This document shows positions 1 through 9,535 of a stretch of 36,340 nt of DNA, piece after piece. A program made the translations under genes and the position numbers. Positions within the stretch are counted from its first letter, which is position 1. The number at the start of each line of letters is the position of its first letter. Below the pieces are notes generated by a model. That model saw only the letters and a program-made list of their open reading frames with translations, was not told the origin of the DNA and did not search any database. Source of the DNA: Alkalibacterium gilvum (GTDB taxonomy: Bacteria > Bacillota > Bacilli > Lactobacillales > Carnobacteriaceae_A); contig NZ_FNYW01000019.1 of assembly GCF_900109085.1 (NCBI RefSeq), positions 1 through 36,340 of the forward strand, in the 5' to 3' direction.

Positions 1-263
1 CAACATTCCAGACTTTAAATAAATACCTAGATTCCATAGAAAATTCCTGTAAGTATACCTTGTCCAATGGACACCTTGAGGGCATTAACAATAAGATTAA
101 AACAATAAAGCGAAGTGGCTATGGTTATCGTAATTTTAAACATTTGAGAGCACGTATTCTAATTAGCTTTAAGTTGAAAGAAAAGACCAACAAAGAAATC
201 AGACCCTTAACTTTTGAAGAAGAAAAAGAAATCGTCAAACAATTAAATACTAAAGTCGCATAA
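1..263 (+). CDS. ISL3-family transposase, C-terminal end (5' truncated by window edge)
   Basis: The reading frame is open from base 3 of the window to a TAA at 261-263, so this is the end of a longer gene and the TTG at 60 is not a credible start. The peptide contains SNGHLEGINNKIKTIKR followed by GYRNFKHLRARILI, the conserved C-terminal block of ISL3-type DDE transposases around the last catalytic Glu (the E of LEG). A terminal inverted repeat typical of ISL3 elements lies 46 bases downstream. Whether the whole element is intact cannot be judged, because its left part is outside the window. Confidence 0.88.
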   Translation, partial: TFQTLNKYLDSIENSCKYTLSNGHLEGINNKIKTIKRSGYGYRNFKHLRARILISFKLKEKTNKEIRPLTFEEEKEIVKQLNTKVA

Positions 264-268
264 ATAAA

Positions 269-294
269 GGTAGAAAGCATGTCGACTTTCTACC
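269..294. repeat. Hairpin after the transposase stop codon
   Basis: A perfect 9-bp inverted repeat (GGTAGAAAG / CTTTCTACC, 8-base loop) lies 6 bases after the transposase stop, inside the IS. No U-tract follows on the plus strand. It may be a weak terminator or may protect the element from read-through. Confidence 0.5.
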
Positions 295-340
295 TCGGAA
301 ATCTCTGACCAACACGATTTGACAAAGAACCAAAAGAAAT

Positions 341-369
341 AGACTGGATTCCAAAATGGAACCCAGTCT
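341..369 (-). terminator. Terminator of ptsHI
   Basis: An imperfect 12-bp stem (AGACTGGATTCC / GGAACCCAGTCT, one mismatch, 5-base loop) lies 9 bases beyond the ptsI stop. On the minus strand it is followed by ATTTCTTTT, a T-rich tract that now runs into the IS end. Confidence 0.75.
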
Positions 370-378
370 GATATCTAT

Positions 379-2100
379 TTATTTTACATATTGTCCAACT
401 AATTCGATAACTTCGTCTACAGTTGTACACTCGTTAACGGCTTTGTTTGATAATTCTTTCATTTTTTCAGAGTCTAGCTTTTTGAATAGGCTTCTTGTTT
501 TAAGAACGCTGGTTGCACTCATAGAAAACTCATCCAATCCTAGTCCTAGAAGTAATGGAACTGCTGTTTGATCTCCAGCCATCTCTCCACACATTCCAGC
601 CCATTTTCCTTCTTTATGAGCAGAATCTATGACGTGTTTAACAAGTCGTAGAATTGATGGGTTGTATGGTTGGTACAAGTAAGAAACACGTTCATTCATT
701 CTATCAGCGGCCATTGAGTACTGAATTAAGTCATTCGTTCCAATACTAAAGAAATCTACTTCCTTAGCAAATTGATCTGCAAGTACGGCTGCAGCTGGAA
801 TTTCAATCATTATTCCGACCTCAATTGAATCTGAAACTTCAACGCCTTTTTCAAGCAATAGTGCTTTTTCTTCTTCCAAGATAGCTTTCGCTTCTCTAAA
901 CTCTTGAAGCGTTGCAATCATAGGGAACATTATGCGTAATGTTCCGTGGACAGATGCACGAAGTAAAGCTCTCAATTGCGTTCTAAAGATAGAATCACGA
1001 TCTAGACTTATTCTTATTGCTCGATACCCAAGAAACGGATTCATCTCTTCAGGTAACTCTAAATATGGAAGTTCTTTGTCTCCACCAATATCCATTGTTC
1101 TCACAACAACTGGTTTATCTTCCATTCCTTCTAAAACTTCTTTATAAGCTTTAAATTGTTCTTCTTCTGTTGGTAATTCAGCCGAATCCATATATAAGAA
1201 CTCTGTACGATAAAGACCAACAGCTTCTGCGCCATTATCTTTAACACCAACTAAATCTTTTGGCGTTCCAATATTTGCGCCTATCTCAACATGTTTTCCG
1301 TCTTTTGTTACACTCGGTTCGTTTAAGAGTTGTTCCCACTCTAACTTCAACTCATCATATTCTTTGGCTTTTTTATTAAAAGCACTGACTTCCTCTTGTG
1401 TAGGATCAATATAAACGTCACCATTCATTCCATCAACAATGAGTTGGTCATCTTCTTCCACGCGCTCTGTAATATCTTTTGTTCCAACTATTGCTGGAAT
1501 CTCAAGAGATCTAGCCATAATGGCAGAATGAGACGTACGTCCTCCGATATTCGTTACAAAAGCCTTTACATACTTTTTGTTTAATTGTGCAGTATCACTA
1601 GGTGTTAAGTCTTCTGCAATAATGATGACTTCTTCATCAATTGTTGCAGGAGAAGGTAAGGTTACATTTAAAAGATTAGCAATGACACGCTTTCTTACAT
1701 CGCGTATATCTGCCGCTCTTTCTTGCATATAAGCATTGTCTTCCATTCCTTCAAACATCGTGATAAATGTATCTGTTACTTGTTTAAAAGCGTATTCAGC
1801 ATTAACGCCTTCGCTATCAATCACAGATTTTGTTTGATCCATCAAATCAGGATCAGAAAGAACCATTATATGTGCATCAAATACCTGAGCTTCTTCTTCG
1901 CCTAATGATTCTTTAGCAACAGCTTTAATCTTAGTTAATTGTTCTTTTGCTTTATCCGTTGCTTTTTTAAGGCGTTTCATTTCGCCATCAGTATCGGATA
2001 CTTCATTTTTTTCGACTGTTAAATCTGGTTCAACGAGTAAGTAAGCTTTTGCTTGTGCAATTCCATCACTTGCTGCAATCCCAGTTATTTTGCTAGTCAT
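379..2100 (-). CDS. ptsI: PTS enzyme I (phosphoenolpyruvate-protein phosphotransferase)
   Basis: This cytoplasmic enzyme starts the sugar phosphotransferase system: it takes phosphate from PEP and passes it to HPr. At 573 residues it has the normal family length. The phosphorylated histidine is in [13 protein letters not shown] (His191), and the PEP-binding barrel carries the catalytic Cys504 in GMCGEMAGD. The ATG overlaps the ptsH stop as TAATG, so the two genes are translationally coupled. A hairpin terminator follows the stop. Nothing is missing from the protein. Confidence 0.97.
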   Translation of the reverse strand: MTSKITGIAASDGIAQAKAYLLVEPDLTVEKNEVSDTDGEMKRLKKATDKAKEQLTKIKAVAKESLGEEEAQVFDAHIMVLSDPDLMDQTKSVIDSEGVNAEYAFKQVTDTFITMFEGMEDNAYMQERAADIRDVRKRVIANLLNVTLPSPATIDEEVIIIAEDLTPSDTAQLNKKYVKAFVTNIGGRTSHSAIMARSLEIPAIVGTKDITERVEEDDQLIVDGMNGDVYIDPTQEEVSAFNKKAKEYDELKLEWEQLLNEPSVTKDGKHVEIGANIGTPKDLVGVKDNGAEAVGLYRTEFLYMDSAELPTEEEQFKAYKEVLEGMEDKPVVVRTMDIGGDKELPYLELPEEMNPFLGYRAIRISLDRDSIFRTQLRALLRASVHGTLRIMFPMIATLQEFREAKAILEEEKALLLEKGVEVSDSIEVGIMIEIPAAAVLADQFAKEVDFFSIGTNDLIQYSMAADRMNERVSYLYQPYNPSILRLVKHVIDSAHKEGKWAGMCGEMAGDQTAVPLLLGLGLDEFSMSATSVLKTRSLFKKLDSEKMKELSNKAVNECTTVDEVIELVGQYVK

Positions 2101-2366
2101 TACTCTGCCATTCCCTCATTTTTAATTGTTCCATCGATGCCTTCTATAGCATCTTTTTCGTCAGCACCATCAGCTGTTATCGTTACTTCAGCGCCTTTGC
2201 CTACGCCTAAAGACATAACACCCATGATTGATTTCAAGTTAACAGATTTCCCTTTATATTCCAAAGTAATATCTGAATTAAATTTACTTGCTTGTTGCAC
2301 CAACAAAGTTGCAGGTCTAGCATGAATCCCAGTGTCCGCAATAATAGTGTACTCTCTTTTTTCCAT
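2100..2366 (-). CDS. ptsH: Phosphocarrier protein HPr
   Basis: HPr is 88 residues here, the standard size. It accepts phosphate from enzyme I on His15 (GIHARPAT) and hands it to the sugar-specific EIIA domains. Ser46 ([12 protein letters not shown]) is the residue that HPr kinase phosphorylates in Gram-positive catabolite repression, so the protein is built for both roles. The ribosome binding site AAGGAG precedes the ATG. It is the first gene of a two-gene operon with ptsI and is divergent from clpE. Confidence 0.97.
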   Translation of the reverse strand: MEKREYTIIADTGIHARPATLLVQQASKFNSDITLEYKGKSVNLKSIMGVMSLGVGKGAEVTITADGADEKDAIEGIDGTIKNEGMAE

Positions 2367-2554
2367 TTTAACTACTCCTTCAAAAAGTTATTTTGAAAAG
2401 AATATAGCATCAGAATATAGTGACTCTACCTTTTCGTTTCGCCATCAAACCAATACTAGATTCTTTCTTCTTATACAGATTACCATTTTTCCTAATTACC
2501 TACAACTAATATTTCTTATCTTGTATGCCAAATACTTGAAAATATGTTTTTATC

Positions 2555-2582
2555 ATTGTATAATTAATTCAGCAAAGGTCAG
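2555..2582 (-). promoter_or_regulatory. Possible ptsHI promoter
   Basis: On the minus strand CTGACC (2577-2582) and TACAAT (2555-2560) are 16 bases apart. This would give a leader of about 180 nt before ptsH. The -35 overlaps the CtsR-like operator of clpE. No clearly better promoter was found closer to ptsH, so this is tentative. Confidence 0.3.
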
Positions 2583-2593
2583 TATTGGTCAAA
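2577..2593 (+). promoter_or_regulatory. CtsR operator upstream of clpE
   Basis: GGTCAGT-ATT-GGTCAAA matches the CtsR tandem heptamer (RGTCAAA-NAN-RGTCAAA) at 7/7 positions in the second half and 5/7 in the first. It lies just upstream of the clpE -10. CtsR represses clp genes until heat or protein stress, and clpE is a classic target. Confidence 0.72.
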
Positions 2594-2620
2594 CTTCATT
2601 TTATAAACTGATCTATACCT

Positions 2621-2626
2621 TATAAT
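2621..2626 (+). promoter_or_regulatory. clpE promoter -10 element
   Basis: A perfect TATAAT lies 66 bases before the clpE start. No good -35 is present at 16-18 bases (ATTTTA at 2598-2603 is the nearest), so the assignment rests on the -10 and the neighbouring CtsR box. The rest of the 326-base gap between ptsH and clpE shows no gene. Confidence 0.45.
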
Positions 2627-2692
2627 CTGACCTTTGAATTAACATTCTGTATTAATTAAAACTAATTATATTTAGAGAGGATGCTTATAAAC

Positions 2693-4921
2693 ATGATATG
2701 TCAACGTTGTATGGAAAGAACTGCAACCATCCATTTAACTACTAGCGTCAATGGTCAAAGACAAGAAATAGATCTTTGTCAAAGATGCTATCGCGATATC
2801 AAACATCAAGAACAACAAAGAAAGCAAAATCAGAATAATCATCAAGACCCATTTGGATTCAATCAATTCGATGAGCTTTTTAAAGCTCTGTCAAACAATC
2901 AAAATCCAAACACAAAAAAACCTAATCATACTGGCCAAGTGCCTGGAAATAATCAAGAACCACCACGTAACAGAGGAAGAAATGGTTTACTCGGAGAATA
3001 TGGTGTGGACTTAACTCAAATGGCTAAAGACGGTAAAATTGACCCTGTTATTGGTCGAGATAAAGAAATTGAACGTGTAATTGAAATTCTTAATAGACGT
3101 ACAAAAAACAACCCTGTCTTAACTGGTGAAGCTGGTGTAGGAAAAACAGCTATCGTTGAAGGTCTAGCCATGAAGATTGTTAATGATGATGTCCCACAAA
3201 AATTGCTTAACAAAGAAGTTATTCGTCTAGATGTAGCTTCACTTGTTCAAGGAACTGGTATTCGCGGTCAATTTGAGGAACGTATGCAACAATTAATGAA
3301 TGAATTGAAAGAAAGCGAAAATGTTATTCTATTTATAGACGAAGTGCACGAAATTGTTGGCGCTGGTTCAACCGAAGGTAGCAGTATGGATGCTGGCAAT
3401 ATTCTAAAACCTGCTTTAGCTAGAGGCGAACTTCAAATGGTCGGTGCTACAACTTTAAATGAATATAGAAAAATTGAAAAAGATCCCGCTTTAGAAAGAC
3501 GACTACAGCCTGTGAGGGTCGCTGAGCCAACAATTGAAGAGACCTTAACAATCTTGAAAGGCATTCAAAAGCAGTACGAAGATTACCACCATGTTAATTA
3601 TACTGATCAGGCTATAAAAAGTGCTGTCTCTTTGTCACACAGATATATACAGGATCGTTTCCTCCCTGACAAAGCTATTGATCTTTTGGATGAATCGGGA
3701 TCCAAGAAAAATTTAACGATTCAATCAGTCGATCCTAAAGCACTTCAAGAGAAAATTAGTGAGGCAGAGTACCATAAGGAACAATCTTTAGATAGTGAAG
3801 ACTACGAAAAAGCTGCCTTTTATCGAGATCAAGTAACTAAATATAACGAAATGATTGAACAACAAACCGATCAGTCTGAACAACCTGAAGTGACTGAGCA
3901 AGATATTATAAACATTATAGAAATCAAAACAGGCATACCTGTTGGTGAGTTGAAAGAGAAAGAACAAGCGCAGTTAAAAGACTTAGACAAAGCTATCAAG
4001 CACCACGTAATTGGTCAAGATGAAGCGGTAGACAGAGTGTCTAAAGCTATTCGTCGTAACAGGATTGGTCTCAGACAAAAAAATCGTCCGATTGGTTCAT
4101 TTATGTTTGTAGGGCCTACTGGTGTAGGGAAAACAGAGTTAGCAAAATCTTTAGCACTTGAATTATTCGGAAGTAAAGAATCATACGTCAGACTTGACAT
4201 GAGTGAATATATGGAAAAGCATAGCACATCCAAACTCATAGGTTCTCCTCCAGGCTATGTTGGTTATGATGAAGCTGGACAATTAACTGAAAAAGTTAGA
4301 CGAAATCCTTATAGCTTAATTTTAGTTGATGAAGTAGAAAAAGCTCATCCAGACGTCCTTCACATGTTCTTACAAATTTTAGATGATGGACGATTGACAG
4401 ATGCACAGGGGCGTACAGTAAACTTCAAGGAAACGATTATCATAATGACCAGTAATGCTGGTACAACGAATGTTGAATCTAGTGTTGGTTTCGGAGCACA
4501 ACTAAGCGGAAAACAGCATTCCATTAAACAGCACTTAGAAGAGTATTTCCGTCCAGAACTCTTAAACCGTTTTGATGGTATAGTAGAATTTAAATCCCTT
4601 TCCAAAGAAAACCTTATGGAAATTGTTGAATTAATGCTTAAAGATGTCAATGATGCTTTAAAACAACATGATATAACGGTAAACATTGACCAGTCAGCTA
4701 AAGAAAAACTTGTCGACCTTGGTTATGATCCTAAAATGGGCGCACGACCATTAAGACGAGTTATTGAAGAGCAAGTTGAGGATAAAATAGCTGAGTTTTA
4801 TATTAACCACCCCGAACCAGGCACTATCCTAGCTACGGTCGAGAATGATTCTATTGTTATTACTCAAGAATCCAAGCAGAGCGCATCCAATAACAATGAT
4901 GAGCAAGCAGAAGACATGTAA
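2693..4921 (+). CDS. clpE: ATP-dependent Clp protease ATP-binding subunit ClpE
   Basis: ClpE is an HSP100 unfoldase that feeds damaged proteins to ClpP. The N-terminus has a four-cysteine zinc finger (Cys3, Cys6, Cys29, Cys32), followed by a Gln/Asn-rich linker (about 40-95), AAA domain 1 with GEAGVGKT (about 145-152), a UVR-type coiled segment (about 350-390), and AAA domain 2 with GPTGVGKT (about 473-480). I chose the ATG at 2693 over the in-frame ATG at 2681, because the AGAGAGG at 2674-2680 directly abuts the latter and the zinc finger begins at MICQRC. It is 742 residues, monocistronic, and preceded by a CtsR box. Confidence 0.96.
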   Translation: MICQRCMERTATIHLTTSVNGQRQEIDLCQRCYRDIKHQEQQRKQNQNNHQDPFGFNQFDELFKALSNNQNPNTKKPNHTGQVPGNNQEPPRNRGRNGLLGEYGVDLTQMAKDGKIDPVIGRDKEIERVIEILNRRTKNNPVLTGEAGVGKTAIVEGLAMKIVNDDVPQKLLNKEVIRLDVASLVQGTGIRGQFEERMQQLMNELKESENVILFIDEVHEIVGAGSTEGSSMDAGNILKPALARGELQMVGATTLNEYRKIEKDPALERRLQPVRVAEPTIEETLTILKGIQKQYEDYHHVNYTDQAIKSAVSLSHRYIQDRFLPDKAIDLLDESGSKKNLTIQSVDPKALQEKISEAEYHKEQSLDSEDYEKAAFYRDQVTKYNEMIEQQTDQSEQPEVTEQDIINIIEIKTGIPVGELKEKEQAQLKDLDKAIKHHVIGQDEAVDRVSKAIRRNRIGLRQKNRPIGSFMFVGPTGVGKTELAKSLALELFGSKESYVRLDMSEYMEKHSTSKLIGSPPGYVGYDEAGQLTEKVRRNPYSLILVDEVEKAHPDVLHMFLQILDDGRLTDAQGRTVNFKETIIIMTSNAGTTNVESSVGFGAQLSGKQHSIKQHLEEYFRPELLNRFDGIVEFKSLSKENLMEIVELMLKDVNDALKQHDITVNIDQSAKEKLVDLGYDPKMGARPLRRVIEEQVEDKIAEFYINHPEPGTILATVENDSIVITQESKQSASNNNDEQAEDM

Positions 4922-4935
4922 TACCAATACTATAA

Positions 4936-4976
4936 AAAAGCACCGCAGGCTGATTCAATGAGCCTGCGGTGCTTTT
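4936..4976. terminator. Bidirectional terminator between clpE and prfC
   Basis: A perfect 16-bp stem with a 9-base loop, A-rich on the left and T-rich on the right, lies between the convergent stops of clpE (4921) and prfC (4981). It can serve both genes. Confidence 0.93.
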
Positions 4977-4980
4977 GTTT

Positions 4981-6573
4981 TTACAGCAATGATATCAATT
5001 CAACATCAGGGTATTTATCACTAAACCATCTCATGGCAAATTTATTTTCAAATAAAAATAGAGGGTTATCAAAGCGGTCTCTAACTAGCATATTACGACT
5101 AGATCCCATATTTTCATCTAGTTGATTTCTATCTATCCAACGTGCAATACGACTACCGATAGATGTCATAATAACGTCTGAATTGTATTCACTACGCATA
5201 CGATGTTCAAACACCTCAAACTGTAATTGCCCAACAGCACCTATAATATAGGTTTCTGTGTGATAAGCTTTATATAACTGAATCGCACCTTCTTGAACAA
5301 GTTGATTGATCCCCTTATGAAATGACTTTTGTTTCATTACGTTTTTCGGTTCAACTTTCATAAACAGCTCAGGTGTAAACTGTGGTAACTCTTGAAATTC
5401 TATTTCGTCTTTTCCTGCATATAAAGTATCCCCTATTTGAAAGTTCCCTGTATCATATAGCCCAATTATATCTCCAGCTACCGCGTCTGTTACGGTCTCT
5501 CTACTTTCCGCCATAAACTGAGTGGAATTGGACAGTCTTATTTTCTTCCCAGTCCGAGCTAGGGTTACGTCTATCCCTTTTTGAAATTCCCCCGAGCAAA
5601 TTCTCAAAAAAGCAATACGGTCTCGGTGCCTTGGATCCATATTTGCCTGAATTTTGAATACAAAACCTGAAAAAGTAGGTTCATCAGGCTTTACAATTTC
5701 ACTAGACTGAGTCTCATGAGTAGAAGGTTCAGGTGCAAATTCCAAAAATGTTTCCAGAAAAGTTTGTACACCAAAATTTGTCAATGCTGACCCAAAGAAT
5801 ACCGGACTTAATTTTCCTGAAGCAATCGCTTTTGTTGAAAATTCATTCCCTGCTTCCTTTAAAAGTAAAGCTTCTTCAAGCACTTGATCATAAAGAGATT
5901 CATTTTTTATTTTATGATCTCCTTCAATCTCCCCTTCTTCATTTAAGGGTATAAAACGTTCGCCGTTATTTGTTTCTTCTGGTCTAAACGCTTCAATCCG
6001 ATTATGATAGAGGTCATATAGACCTAAAAGAGTCTTACCAGACCCAATAGGCCAATTCATTGGATAGGCATCAATTTCAAGAACTTCTTCCAACTCTTCA
6101 ATTAATTCAAGGGGCTCTCTTCCATCTCTATCGAGTTTGTTCATAAATGTAAAAATTGGAATCCCTCGCATACGACAAACTTTGAAAAGTTTCTTTGTTT
6201 GCTCCTCAATACCTTTTGCACTATCTACAACCATGACAGCGGCATCCACAGCCATTAGTGTTCGGTATGTGTCTTCAGAAAAATCCTCGTGTCCTGGTGT
6301 ATCTAATATATTTATTCGTTTGTCCTGGTATTCAAATTGCATGACTGAACTGGTTACCGAAATACCTCTTTGCTTTTCAATTTCCATCCAATCTGACTTA
6401 GCAAATTTACCTGTTTTTTTAGCTTTTACTGTTCCAGCTTGTCTAATAGCCCCTCCGAATAACAGAAGTTGTTCAGTAATTGTTGTTTTTCCTGCATCGG
6501 GGTGGGAGATAATAGCAAACGTTCGTCTTTTATTTACTTGTTCACTTAGTTCATGATTATTATTTTCAGTCAA
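4981..6573 (-). CDS. prfC: Peptide chain release factor 3 (RF3)
   Basis: RF3 is a translational GTPase that recycles RF1/RF2 after termination. At 530 residues it has full length. GTPase motifs are SHPDAGKTT (P-loop), [14 protein letters not shown] (switch II) and NKLDRDG. The C-terminal RF3-specific domain follows. The start codon is TTG (6571-6573), with AAGGA eight bases upstream; that RBS overlaps the TAA of the AI-2E family gene. The two genes therefore form an operon with an 11-base gap. RF3 is absent from B. subtilis but common in Lactobacillales, which supports the taxonomic guess. Confidence 0.95.
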   Translation of the reverse strand: MTENNNHELSEQVNKRRTFAIISHPDAGKTTITEQLLLFGGAIRQAGTVKAKKTGKFAKSDWMEIEKQRGISVTSSVMQFEYQDKRINILDTPGHEDFSEDTYRTLMAVDAAVMVVDSAKGIEEQTKKLFKVCRMRGIPIFTFMNKLDRDGREPLELIEELEEVLEIDAYPMNWPIGSGKTLLGLYDLYHNRIEAFRPEETNNGERFIPLNEEGEIEGDHKIKNESLYDQVLEEALLLKEAGNEFSTKAIASGKLSPVFFGSALTNFGVQTFLETFLEFAPEPSTHETQSSEIVKPDEPTFSGFVFKIQANMDPRHRDRIAFLRICSGEFQKGIDVTLARTGKKIRLSNSTQFMAESRETVTDAVAGDIIGLYDTGNFQIGDTLYAGKDEIEFQELPQFTPELFMKVEPKNVMKQKSFHKGINQLVQEGAIQLYKAYHTETYIIGAVGQLQFEVFEHRMRSEYNSDVIMTSIGSRIARWIDRNQLDENMGSSRNMLVRDRFDNPLFLFENKFAMRWFSDKYPDVELISLL

Positions 6574-6584
6574 TATAAACGTCC

Positions 6585-7703
6585 TTACTCTTTGAAATTA
6601 TTTTTTTCTGTTGAATATTTTATTAACTTCTGTTCACGGTATATCTTAAATACATATGTCCCAATTGTTTTTAAGATAGCAAATACAGGTACACCGATAA
6701 GCATCCCTACTAATCCTGCTATATTAGCAGAAGCAAGCAATACAAGTATAACAGTTAAAGGGTGAATAGCTAAGGATTTTCCTACTAGAAGTGGCGTTAA
6801 GAAATTGCTATCAAGTTGCTGGGCAATAAGAACAAATACTGCAGCGAGAATCGCTTGCGCTGGCGACTCTATGAGTCCAACTATAATTGCAGGTCCTGCT
6901 CCAATAAACGGCCCGACATAAGGGATGAAATTAGTAATAGCAGCAAAAAACGATAGTAAAAAGGCTGTTGGAAGGTTTATAATGGAATACAAAATAAAGA
7001 GTATTGCCCCGACCATCAACGAAGCCATCCCCTTACCACTAACATAACTTGAAATAGTGACATTCGTTTGGAGTATCATTTCTTTGATATTTTGCTTATA
7101 TTTTACAGGCGTCTTATCTACTACTAATGGCAAAAATCTATGCCCATCATAAAGCATGTAAAATAGAATAACTGGCACTGTGATAAATAAAAAAGCAACA
7201 TCAGTGAATGCTTGTATCGCACTACCTAGGCCAGAAGCCATTCCAGACAAGAACCCAGCCCCTGTATTTCTTAACCAATCTTCAAGATTCGTTAAAGCAA
7301 GATCAATATCTATCTGCTGCATCCAGGGTTCCTCAGCAAGATTACTTGCATATTTATCTAGTTCACCAATTAGTACAGGTATCCCAGAAATCAAATTGGT
7401 TGTCTGTTCTATAAGCATAGGTATACCCAAAAGAATGGATATAGCAATAAAACCAATCAATAGTACCATTACTATCGCTACACCTATTAGTCTTTTCACT
7501 TTAAAACGCTCAAGTAATTTTACTAAAGGGTTCAATAAATAATACAAAAAGCCTGCAATAAGTAGGGGCATAAATAGAGCAGTCAAAATCCCTACTAATG
7601 GATTTAATATGAAATCAATTCGTTGGAGCACATAAATAAGTATTGCAACGGCCAAAAGCCATATGGTCCAAAACATTAATTTAGAATCTTTCCAATTAAT
7701 CAC
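6585..7703 (-). CDS. AI-2E family transporter (YdbI/PerM-like membrane protein)
   Basis: This 372-residue protein has about eight hydrophobic segments, including one at the N-terminus (about 10-25), a long hairpin at about 33-58, and a C-terminal set with the conserved run [15 protein letters not shown] seen in the AI-2E/UPF0118 family. A soluble amphipathic stretch lies at about 110-150. The start is GTG with AGGAGG five bases upstream. Members have been linked to autoinducer-2 export, Na+/H+ antiport or unknown cargo, so the substrate cannot be named from sequence. It is followed directly by prfC. Confidence 0.85.
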   Translation of the reverse strand: MINWKDSKLMFWTIWLLAVAILIYVLQRIDFILNPLVGILTALFMPLLIAGFLYYLLNPLVKLLERFKVKRLIGVAIVMVLLIGFIAISILLGIPMLIEQTTNLISGIPVLIGELDKYASNLAEEPWMQQIDIDLALTNLEDWLRNTGAGFLSGMASGLGSAIQAFTDVAFLFITVPVILFYMLYDGHRFLPLVVDKTPVKYKQNIKEMILQTNVTISSYVSGKGMASLMVGAILFILYSIINLPTAFLLSFFAAITNFIPYVGPFIGAGPAIIVGLIESPAQAILAAVFVLIAQQLDSNFLTPLLVGKSLAIHPLTVILVLLASANIAGLVGMLIGVPVFAILKTIGTYVFKIYREQKLIKYSTEKNNFKE

Positions 7704-7780
7704 TTTATCCTCCTTTAATTCGTTTCTTTTATATTATAAGTGACATCACCTTTTATTTAAAGAGTAAGTTCATTGTCACG

Positions 7781-7809
7781 TTGACCTAAAACGTAAATAT
7801 TGCTATAGT
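7781..7809 (+). promoter_or_regulatory. Promoter of the GNAT acetyltransferase gene
   Basis: TTGACC (7781-7786) and TATAGT (7804-7809) are separated by exactly 17 bases. Transcription would begin near 7816, giving a leader of about 24 nt before the ATG at 7839. Confidence 0.7.
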
Positions 7810-7838
7810 AAACTATAATTTTAGAAAAGAGTGATCAC

Positions 7839-8273
7839 ATGGACTTTAAAATAACAACAGATATTTCATCAAATATATACCAACACTCCATTGCAATTCG
7901 AGAAGAAGTCTTCATAAAGGAACAAGCCGTCGATCCAGCTCTAGAAATTGATGAACTAGAAGCCGAGGCGCTACACATCGTGGGATACATCGATACTATT
8001 CCTGTATGTACAGCTCGCTTACTTAAAAAACAGCCTGACTCAATCAAAATTCAACGTGTAGCAGTTCTTTCTTCCTATCGAAAAATGGGTATCGGAAAAA
8101 AACTATTAAATTATATTAATGATACTGCGATGAACCAGTTCGATGCCTCTTTCCTTGTTCTCGATTCACAAGATCACGCCATCCCCTTTTATGAAAAAGA
8201 AGGATACAGTGTATATGGAGATGGATTTTTAGATGCGGGGATTCCTCATCACTCTATGAAAAAAGGCATTTAA
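7839..8273 (+). CDS. GNAT family N-acetyltransferase (YjcF-like)
   Basis: This 144-residue single-domain acetyltransferase carries the acetyl-CoA binding motif A in QRVAVLSSYRKMGIGKKLL (RxxxGIG). It also has the YjcF-like segments REEVFIKEQAVD near the N-terminus and DAGIPHHSMKK at the end. The substrate is unknown. It has its own promoter and stands alone on the plus strand between two minus-strand operons. Its stop is only six bases from the stop of the convergent DUF3006 gene, with no terminator between them. Confidence 0.88.
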   Translation: MDFKITTDISSNIYQHSIAIREEVFIKEQAVDPALEIDELEAEALHIVGYIDTIPVCTARLLKKQPDSIKIQRVAVLSSYRKMGIGKKLLNYINDTAMNQFDASFLVLDSQDHAIPFYEKEGYSVYGDGFLDAGIPHHSMKKGI

Positions 8274-8279
8274 ATTATG

Positions 8280-8534
8280 TCAATTAGATTTTTTATTCTC
8301 TTTTTTTTTAAGAAGTTTTTGTCTTTTTTTAAAATTAGACTCTAGTCTTCTCTTTTTTTCTTCACTATCTTTTTTCAAAATCATATTCGGCTGATGTGTT
8401 CTTTCTATAAAAAACACATCGCCGACTTCGTATGGTTCAGGAATTTTATTAATCGGTACATATATCATATCTTCTTGGGAATCCGGAACAAAGCCAGCCA
8501 TATCATTATCAATTGATTCTAGAACGGCATACAT
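8280..8534 (-). CDS. DUF3006 domain protein
   Basis: This 84-residue protein has an N-terminal small beta domain (MYAVLESIDNDMAGFVPD, then VPINKIPEPYEVGDVFFI) matching DUF3006, and a highly charged Lys-rich tail (about 55-84). DUF3006 genes commonly sit next to secreted or membrane-anchored MBL-fold hydrolases, as here: its ATG overlaps the stop of the hydrolase gene as TAATG. The molecular role is unknown. A part in controlling or assisting the hydrolase is my inference from the coupling. It is the last gene of the relQ operon. Confidence 0.8.
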   Translation of the reverse strand: MYAVLESIDNDMAGFVPDSQEDMIYVPINKIPEPYEVGDVFFIERTHQPNMILKKDSEEKKRRLESNFKKRQKLLKKKENKKSN

Positions 8535-9535
8535 TATTTTTCCTCCTCTAAAAAGACCTCTAACTGATTATCTTGCTTTATATTAATTTGTATCGATCCA
8601 TTTTTATCTGTTCCATAAACCTCAATAGACTGATCAACTACTTTATTTAGAACTTCTTTATGTGGATGCTCATATACATTCCCCATTCCTGCTTGGTAGA
8701 CAGTAACTTTTGGATTTACATCCTGAAGCCATTCCTTACTTGTGCTCGTACGTGAACCGTGATGTCCTAAAACCATAATATCTGATTGCAGGCTGCCAAT
8801 ATAATCTTTCAGTATACGTTCTTCAATTTGGCCACTTACGTCTCCCGTTTGAATAATTGAACTGTCGCCGATTGATATCCGCGTAGCAATTGAGGCATCA
8901 TTTTGTGACTTGTTTTCCATATCTTCAATTGGATTCAGTACTTCAATAGAAAAGGCACCTAAATCAAATGCTTCCCCCGCTAAAGGTTCTTTATATACAA
9001 CGTCTGCATCAATTATTGAGTCTAGCACCTGACTATACGTTTGCGAAGTATGATCCACACCATTCATCCACACTTCATCAACCTGAAAGTATTCCAAAAC
9101 AGCGTCTCCATTACCAATATGATCAGCATCATTGTGTGTAAATATAAGGAGGTCAATACTTCCACCTACGCCAATTTCATCGTTTAAATAATTAATGATT
9201 TCCGTTTCATCGCTATCGTATCTCCCAGTATCAATCAAGATATTTGTGCCATCATATGCCTGAAGGAGTGTAGATCCTCCTTGACCAACATCAAAGAAAT
9301 GTATTTCAGAAAGATTTCCTTTTATATCTTTGCTTTTATCATTTGAGGGAATCTCAATGGATTCAATATAAAGTTGTACTTCTTTTATATAGTTTTCTAT
9401 CAAACTAAATGATAAATAATCTCTCTCTACCCACGTGCCCAATAAAAAAGCAACACCAACAAGTAGTGTTGTTAATAAAACAGATATTTTTTTACCTTTT
9501 AATGTTCTTTTTTTACTGTATTTTTTTTTACCCAT
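8534..9535 (-). CDS. Membrane-anchored MBL-fold hydrolase (ComEC/Rec2-like)
   Basis: This 333-residue protein has a basic N-terminus and one transmembrane segment (about 17-33, ISVLLTTLLVGVAFLLG), then a metallo-beta-lactamase domain outside the membrane. Metal-binding motifs are FTHNDADHIGN (HxxxDH type) and LGHHGSRTS. It resembles the C-terminal domain of the competence channel protein ComEC but lacks the channel domain. The substrate is unknown; a nuclease or phosphodiesterase is likely from the family. The ATG at 9535 is preferred over the in-frame GTG at 9541 because GGAG lies seven bases upstream. It overlaps the end of rluD by eight bases. Confidence 0.85.
   Translation of the reverse strand: MGKKKYSKKRTLKGKKISVLLTTLLVGVAFLLGTWVERDYLSFSLIENYIKEVQLYIESIEIPSNDKSKDIKGNLSEIHFFDVGQGGSTLLQAYDGTNILIDTGRYDSDETEIINYLNDEIGVGGSIDLLIFTHNDADHIGNGDAVLEYFQVDEVWMNGVDHTSQTYSQVLDSIIDADVVYKEPLAGEAFDLGAFSIEVLNPIEDMENKSQNDASIATRISIGDSSIIQTGDVSGQIEERILKDYIGSLQSDIMVLGHHGSRTSTSKEWLQDVNPKVTVYQAGMGNVYEHPHKEVLNKVVDQSIEVYGTDKNGSIQINIKQDNQLEVFLEEEK

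Larger units (their letters stand above)
1..331 (+). mobile_element. Right end of an ISL3-family insertion sequence
   Basis: The segment comprises the transposase end plus the right terminal inverted repeat. The repeat at 309-331, read on the minus strand, begins GGTTCTTTGTCAAATCGTG, which resembles known ISL3-family ends. The next 8 bases, AAAAGAAA at 332-339, are the candidate target duplication, since ISL3 elements usually duplicate 8 bp. The left end is not in the window, so the duplication cannot be confirmed. The element sits directly beyond the ptsI terminator hairpin. Confidence 0.8.

Noticed and set aside
2332-2625. 97-codon open frame on the plus strand before clpE
   Set aside because: It overlaps the ptsH start and the clpE promoter and operator, is low in plausible protein sequence, and has no RBS.
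4360-4686. 108-codon open frame on the minus strand
   Set aside because: It lies antisense inside the second AAA domain of clpE, with no start signal or family match.
6137-6556. 139-codon open frame on the plus strand
   Set aside because: It is wholly antisense to the well-supported prfC N-terminal region, has no RBS, and its peptide resembles no protein family.
7180-7542. 120-codon open frame on the plus strand
   Set aside because: It is antisense to the AI-2E family gene and explained by the reverse reading of its codons. No RBS or domain is seen.
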